Shown here: positions 61,525 to 64,000 of the stretch, in pieces
How the letters are laid out: each line of letters opens with the position of its first letter
Position numbering within the stretch: position 1 is the stretch's first letter
The notes under the pieces: generated by a model
The model's database searches: none
What the model was told of the DNA's origin: nothing
What the model saw: the letters and a program-made list of their open reading frames with translations, nothing else
Assembly (NCBI RefSeq): GCF_007754155.1
Contig: NZ_CP037423.1
Coordinates: 2,046,001-2,110,000 of the forward strand
Reading direction: 5' to 3'
DNA: 64,000 bases
DNA from: Stieleria neptunia
GTDB lineage: Bacteria > Planctomycetota > Planctomycetia > Pirellulales > Pirellulaceae
Position numbers and translations under genes: made by a program

Positions 61525-63033
61525 TTGTTTGGTCGATCCGTGTCTCGCCGCCGCCCCGATGCACCGTCGCCGAAGCTACCGACGCGACGCGTGTGGGCGT
61601 TCCGATTGGCCTGTTTGGCGATCGCCCTGTTGCCCTTCATCGCCGCCGAACTCTACCTGCGGGCGACGGACCGCGTCGATCCACGGGACCTTGCCAGCGA
61701 TCCGATTTTTGACGCCGCCGGCCAGTCGCCGTTGTTCGTCCTGTCGCCGGATTCCACCCGTCTGGAGATCCCGGAATCGAGGCTCAACTTTTTTCGTCCG
61801 GCCTCGTTTGCCGCCGACAAACAGGAAAACGCTCGACGCATCTTCGTGCTCGGCGGGTCCACCGTCCAGGGCCGTCCCTACGAAACCGAAACGGCATTCG
61901 CGAAATGGATGCAGTTGCGATTGGAAGCCCAGGATCCCTCCCATGTCTACGAAGTCGTCAACTGCGGCGGCGTCTCCTACGCCAGCTATCGAATCGCGAT
62001 CCTGTTGGAAGAAGTCCTCCGCTACCAGCCCGACGCGATCGTGCTGTACACCGGGCACAACGAATATCTGGAAGAACGCAGCTACCGCACGATCCAATGG
62101 GAAAGCAACCCGCTGCAACGGCTGGCGCAGCACTCCCGTTTGGTCCGATCGATCCGCCGGCGCTTGCGTCCCCCAGCCGGCCATCGCCAGGACTTGTCGG
62201 CGGAACTCCAAACACGTTTGGACTTTGTCGACGGGATGGCCCGCTACGTCCGCGATGAACCATGGCGGCGTGGCGTGGTGAACCACTTTCGCGTCACGCT
62301 GGAACGTATGATCGGCATGTGCGACGCCGCCGCCGTCCCGCTGTTGGTTTGCGTGCCGACGAGCGACGTGGTCAACACGCCGCCGTTGAAGGTGCAAGTG
62401 GCGGATCTGGATCAAGCGGCGATGGACGACTTTCAGCGGCACATGGCGATCGCAGAGGACAACCGCCTGGCCGTCGATCGCCGCCTCGCGGCCTGCAAGG
62501 CGTGCTTGGAAATCGATCCCGAGCATGCCGGAATCCACTACTTGGCCGGCATGCTGCATTGGAAGCACGGTCGTGCCAGGCAAGCCAGGGAGCACCTGTA
62601 CGCCGCGCGCGACCATGACGTCTGTCCGCTGCGGGCGACGACACCGATTCTGCAAACGATCCTGCAGCTGGCCGAGCGTCATCGGCTTCGTCCGATTCGG
62701 TGTGATCAATTGTTCGATCGAACCGATTCTCAGTTGAGACCGATTCCCGATGGGATCGAAGATCCGCAGCGTTTCGTCGATCACGTTCATCCGACGATTG
62801 CCGGGCATCAAGACATCGCGTTGGCCGTCTCCGATTCCTTGATGCAGCGGTTTCAGATCCAGCCGACTGCATCAGCCGACGCGTCCTATCGGGAACGCGC
62901 GACGCAGCATCTCGCATCACTCGATGAAACCTATTTCGCCCGCGGCAAGCAACGATTGGAAGGTTTGCGGAACTGGGCCGCCGGCCGTGCGGGCAAGTTG
63001 TCGGAGGACGGGAAGAACGTGCAGGCGAAGTGA
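61525..63033 (+). CDS. Membrane-anchored SGNH/GDSL-like hydrolase with helical repeat insertion
   Basis: The product has 502 residues from TTG 61525; GTG 61540 is an equally likely start. A signal anchor lies near the start (AFRLACLAIALLPFIAAELY). SGNH blocks are present: RRIFVLGGSTVQGRPYETET (Ser block), EVVNCGGVSYASYRIAILLE (Gly block), IVLYTGHNEYLEERSY (Asn block) and FVDHVHPTIAGHQDIA (Asp-x-x-His catalytic pair). An insertion around 320-370 has TPR-like helices (RRLAACKACLEIDPEHAGIH). Such proteins hydrolyse esters or modify surface glycans outside the cell; substrate unknown. It stands alone. Confidence 0.87.
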   Translation: MFGRSVSRRRPDAPSPKLPTRRVWAFRLACLAIALLPFIAAELYLRATDRVDPRDLASDPIFDAAGQSPLFVLSPDSTRLEIPESRLNFFRPASFAADKQENARRIFVLGGSTVQGRPYETETAFAKWMQLRLEAQDPSHVYEVVNCGGVSYASYRIAILLEEVLRYQPDAIVLYTGHNEYLEERSYRTIQWESNPLQRLAQHSRLVRSIRRRLRPPAGHRQDLSAELQTRLDFVDGMARYVRDEPWRRGVVNHFRVTLERMIGMCDAAAVPLLVCVPTSDVVNTPPLKVQVADLDQAAMDDFQRHMAIAEDNRLAVDRRLAACKACLEIDPEHAGIHYLAGMLHWKHGRARQAREHLYAARDHDVCPLRATTPILQTILQLAERHRLRPIRCDQLFDRTDSQLRPIPDGIEDPQRFVDHVHPTIAGHQDIALAVSDSLMQRFQIQPTASADASYRERATQHLASLDETYFARGKQRLEGLRNWAAGRAGKLSEDGKNVQAK

Positions 63034-63054
63034 AGCGTCACGGCGTGTTGAGTT

Positions 63055-63211
63055 TGTGAGCCGCGGGCGCGTAAGCGGCCGGGCATCCTGGCGCCCGCCC
63101 GAGGCCTGACGGCCAGCGGCTCACCATTGATTCAGCACGTCCCACTTGAATCAACGGGCCGGTAAGCGAGCGGCGTGTTCAAATCGTTCAATCGCGGCGC
63201 CGCTCGCTTAC
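63055..63211. repeat. Inverted copy of family B plus a 14-bp perfect inverted repeat
   Basis: The minus strand of 63055-63137 reads CAATGGTGAGCCGCTGGCCG and continues as in 5756-5832. Then GTAAGCGAGCGGCG (63162-63175) pairs perfectly with CGCCGCTCGCTTAC (63198-63211) across 22 nt. The gap lies between the convergent SGNH hydrolase gene and the partial membrane-protein gene. Confidence 0.85.
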
Positions 63212-63264
63212 GCTTCCCGCTGGGGTGTCACGATTGCAAACCGCGCGGTGCATGCCACCAGCGC

Positions 63265-64000
63265 TCACTGCGACGGGTCGTCCTGCGGAGGGTCATGCAG
63301 CAGGTCCATCGCCCGTTGGCGTGCCTGACTTGCCCAGGGTTGACCTTCGTAAAGCGTCACGATGCCTTCGAGCAATGCCCTGCGTTGCTCGGCCGGCAAC
63401 TGCTCGGCGTTGTCGATCCGCTGCATCAGTTCCACCAACTTCGGGTCACCCGGTGTGCCATCCGTTTCGGACTGCACGTCGGTAAGTCGGGCGATTTCGA
63501 ATTCGGCGAGCCGGGCCAACCGCGCGGGCTCGCCTTCATCGTCGTCGGCATCACCGAAGACCGCGATCCATTGCCGCAGTTTTTCCCGCGCCGCGAGCGG
63601 ATTGCTTTGCCGGAGTGCCATCGCTTCGAGAAACGTTGTTTCGTACAGCGGTCCTTCGCTGGTTCGCAACTTGGCTTTCAGCTTCAATCGTCGCACGGCC
63701 GCTTCGACGCGATAGATCTTCTCTCGCTGCCGAATTTCGTCCGCTTTGGGATGATCCGGAAACAGTTTGAGGAATCGTTCCATCTCGTCTTGGATCTGGA
63801 ACGATTGCACGGAATCGTCCGGGGTCTCGATCTTGGCGAGCAATTCCTCGGCCGTCGGTCCGCGGGTGGACACGACCAGGAAGACGACGCCTGAGAGCAG
63901 GATCAACGAAAGCGCGGCGATCGAAACGATCCGCAGCGCCGGGTGCTCCGTCTTGGTTTTGGGGGTGACGAAAAATCCTTCGCGGACCTCGCCGTCAGAA
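63265..64000 (-). CDS. Single-pass membrane protein with helical periplasmic region, 5' end outside the window
   Basis: The frame runs leftward from the window edge to a stop at 63265 with no interruption (about 244 residues visible). Upstream of the first TTG (63906) it continues open as GFFVTPKTKTEHPALRI, so the real start is outside. After a basic stretch comes a membrane helix (IVSIAALSLILLSGVVFLVV, about residues 28-47 of the visible part). The remainder is helical with TPR-like spacing (LLAKIETPDDSVQSFQIQDE; LFPDHPKADEIRQREKIYRV). No enzymatic motif is recognised. It may be the C-terminal part of a larger envelope or signalling protein. Function unknown. Confidence 0.7.
   Translation of the reverse strand, partial: SDGEVREGFFVTPKTKTEHPALRIVSIAALSLILLSGVVFLVVSTRGPTAEELLAKIETPDDSVQSFQIQDEMERFLKLFPDHPKADEIRQREKIYRVEAAVRRLKLKAKLRTSEGPLYETTFLEAMALRQSNPLAAREKLRQWIAVFGDADDDEGEPARLARLAEFEIARLTDVQSETDGTPGDPKLVELMQRIDNAEQLPAEQRRALLEGIVTLYEGQPWASQARQRAMDLLHDPPQDDPSQ

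Overview
The window looks like a 64-kb piece of a planctomycete chromosome, most likely Pirellulaceae (Rhodopirellula/Stieleria-like). This rests on high GC content, a large PknB-type kinase with a C-terminal tetratricopeptide (TPR) region, a DUF1549/DUF1553 - DUF1501 - pre-peptidase-domain gene trio, sigma factor/von Willebrand protein pairs, a long ribosomal protein L17, and many short palindromic intergenic repeats. Genus-level placement is inference. No tRNA, rRNA, CRISPR array, prophage or full-length transposase gene was seen.

Layout: 1-5.7 kb carries the start of a thiamine-diphosphate keto-acid decarboxylase (cut by the window edge), a 1322-residue Ser/Thr kinase and an enoyl-CoA hydratase whose stop overlaps the kinase start. 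5.9-11.5 kb holds xylulokinase, a divergent solute-binding lipoprotein, a methyltransferase and an orphan anti-sigma-like protein. 11.7-15 kb is an ECF sigma factor followed by a VWA/YfbK-type membrane protein. 15.2-24.6 kb has a DegT sugar aminotransferase, the pyrimidine salvage pair deoA-cdd, two envelope proteases (HtrA-like and Prc-like) and the amino-sugar pair nagB-nagA. 24.8-29.2 kb holds an exostosin-like glycosyltransferase, a beta-lactamase-fold serine hydrolase, a coiled-coil lipoprotein and a small conserved protein. 29.7-38 kb has a PP2C phosphatase, a Rid/chorismatase-like protein and the DUF1549/DUF1501/PPC trio. 38.2-41.9 kb is a compact signalling operon (NMT1-like binding protein, PAS histidine kinase, stand-alone receiver). 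42-49.6 kb holds a di-heme peroxidase, dps-pcm, a lepA - aminotransferase - omega-amidase run, and a methyltransferase. 50-53.2 kb is an exopolysaccharide run (sugar transferase, polysaccharide deacetylase, WecG/TagA), followed by 6-phosphogluconolactonase. 54.2-61.5 kb is a long leftward run: aroK, a TIM-barrel isomerase, a NudL-like Nudix hydrolase, trxA-thyA-folA and the alpha operon rpsM-rpsK-rpoA-rplQ without rpsD. The right end has an SGNH hydrolase and a partial membrane protein.

The most unusual material is intergenic. A roughly 314-bp non-coding element with long terminal inverted repeats (16572-16885) sits between two copies of a 9-bp direct repeat and splits a copy of another palindromic repeat family, whose intact copy is at 48653-48797. 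Short tandem arrays with different units sit at or immediately after stop codons of several genes (9043, 17427, 57794; more loosely 22443 and 35438). Long inverted repeats occupy several gene ends. The start region of the PP2C gene can fold into a hairpin that would cover its own ribosome-binding site.
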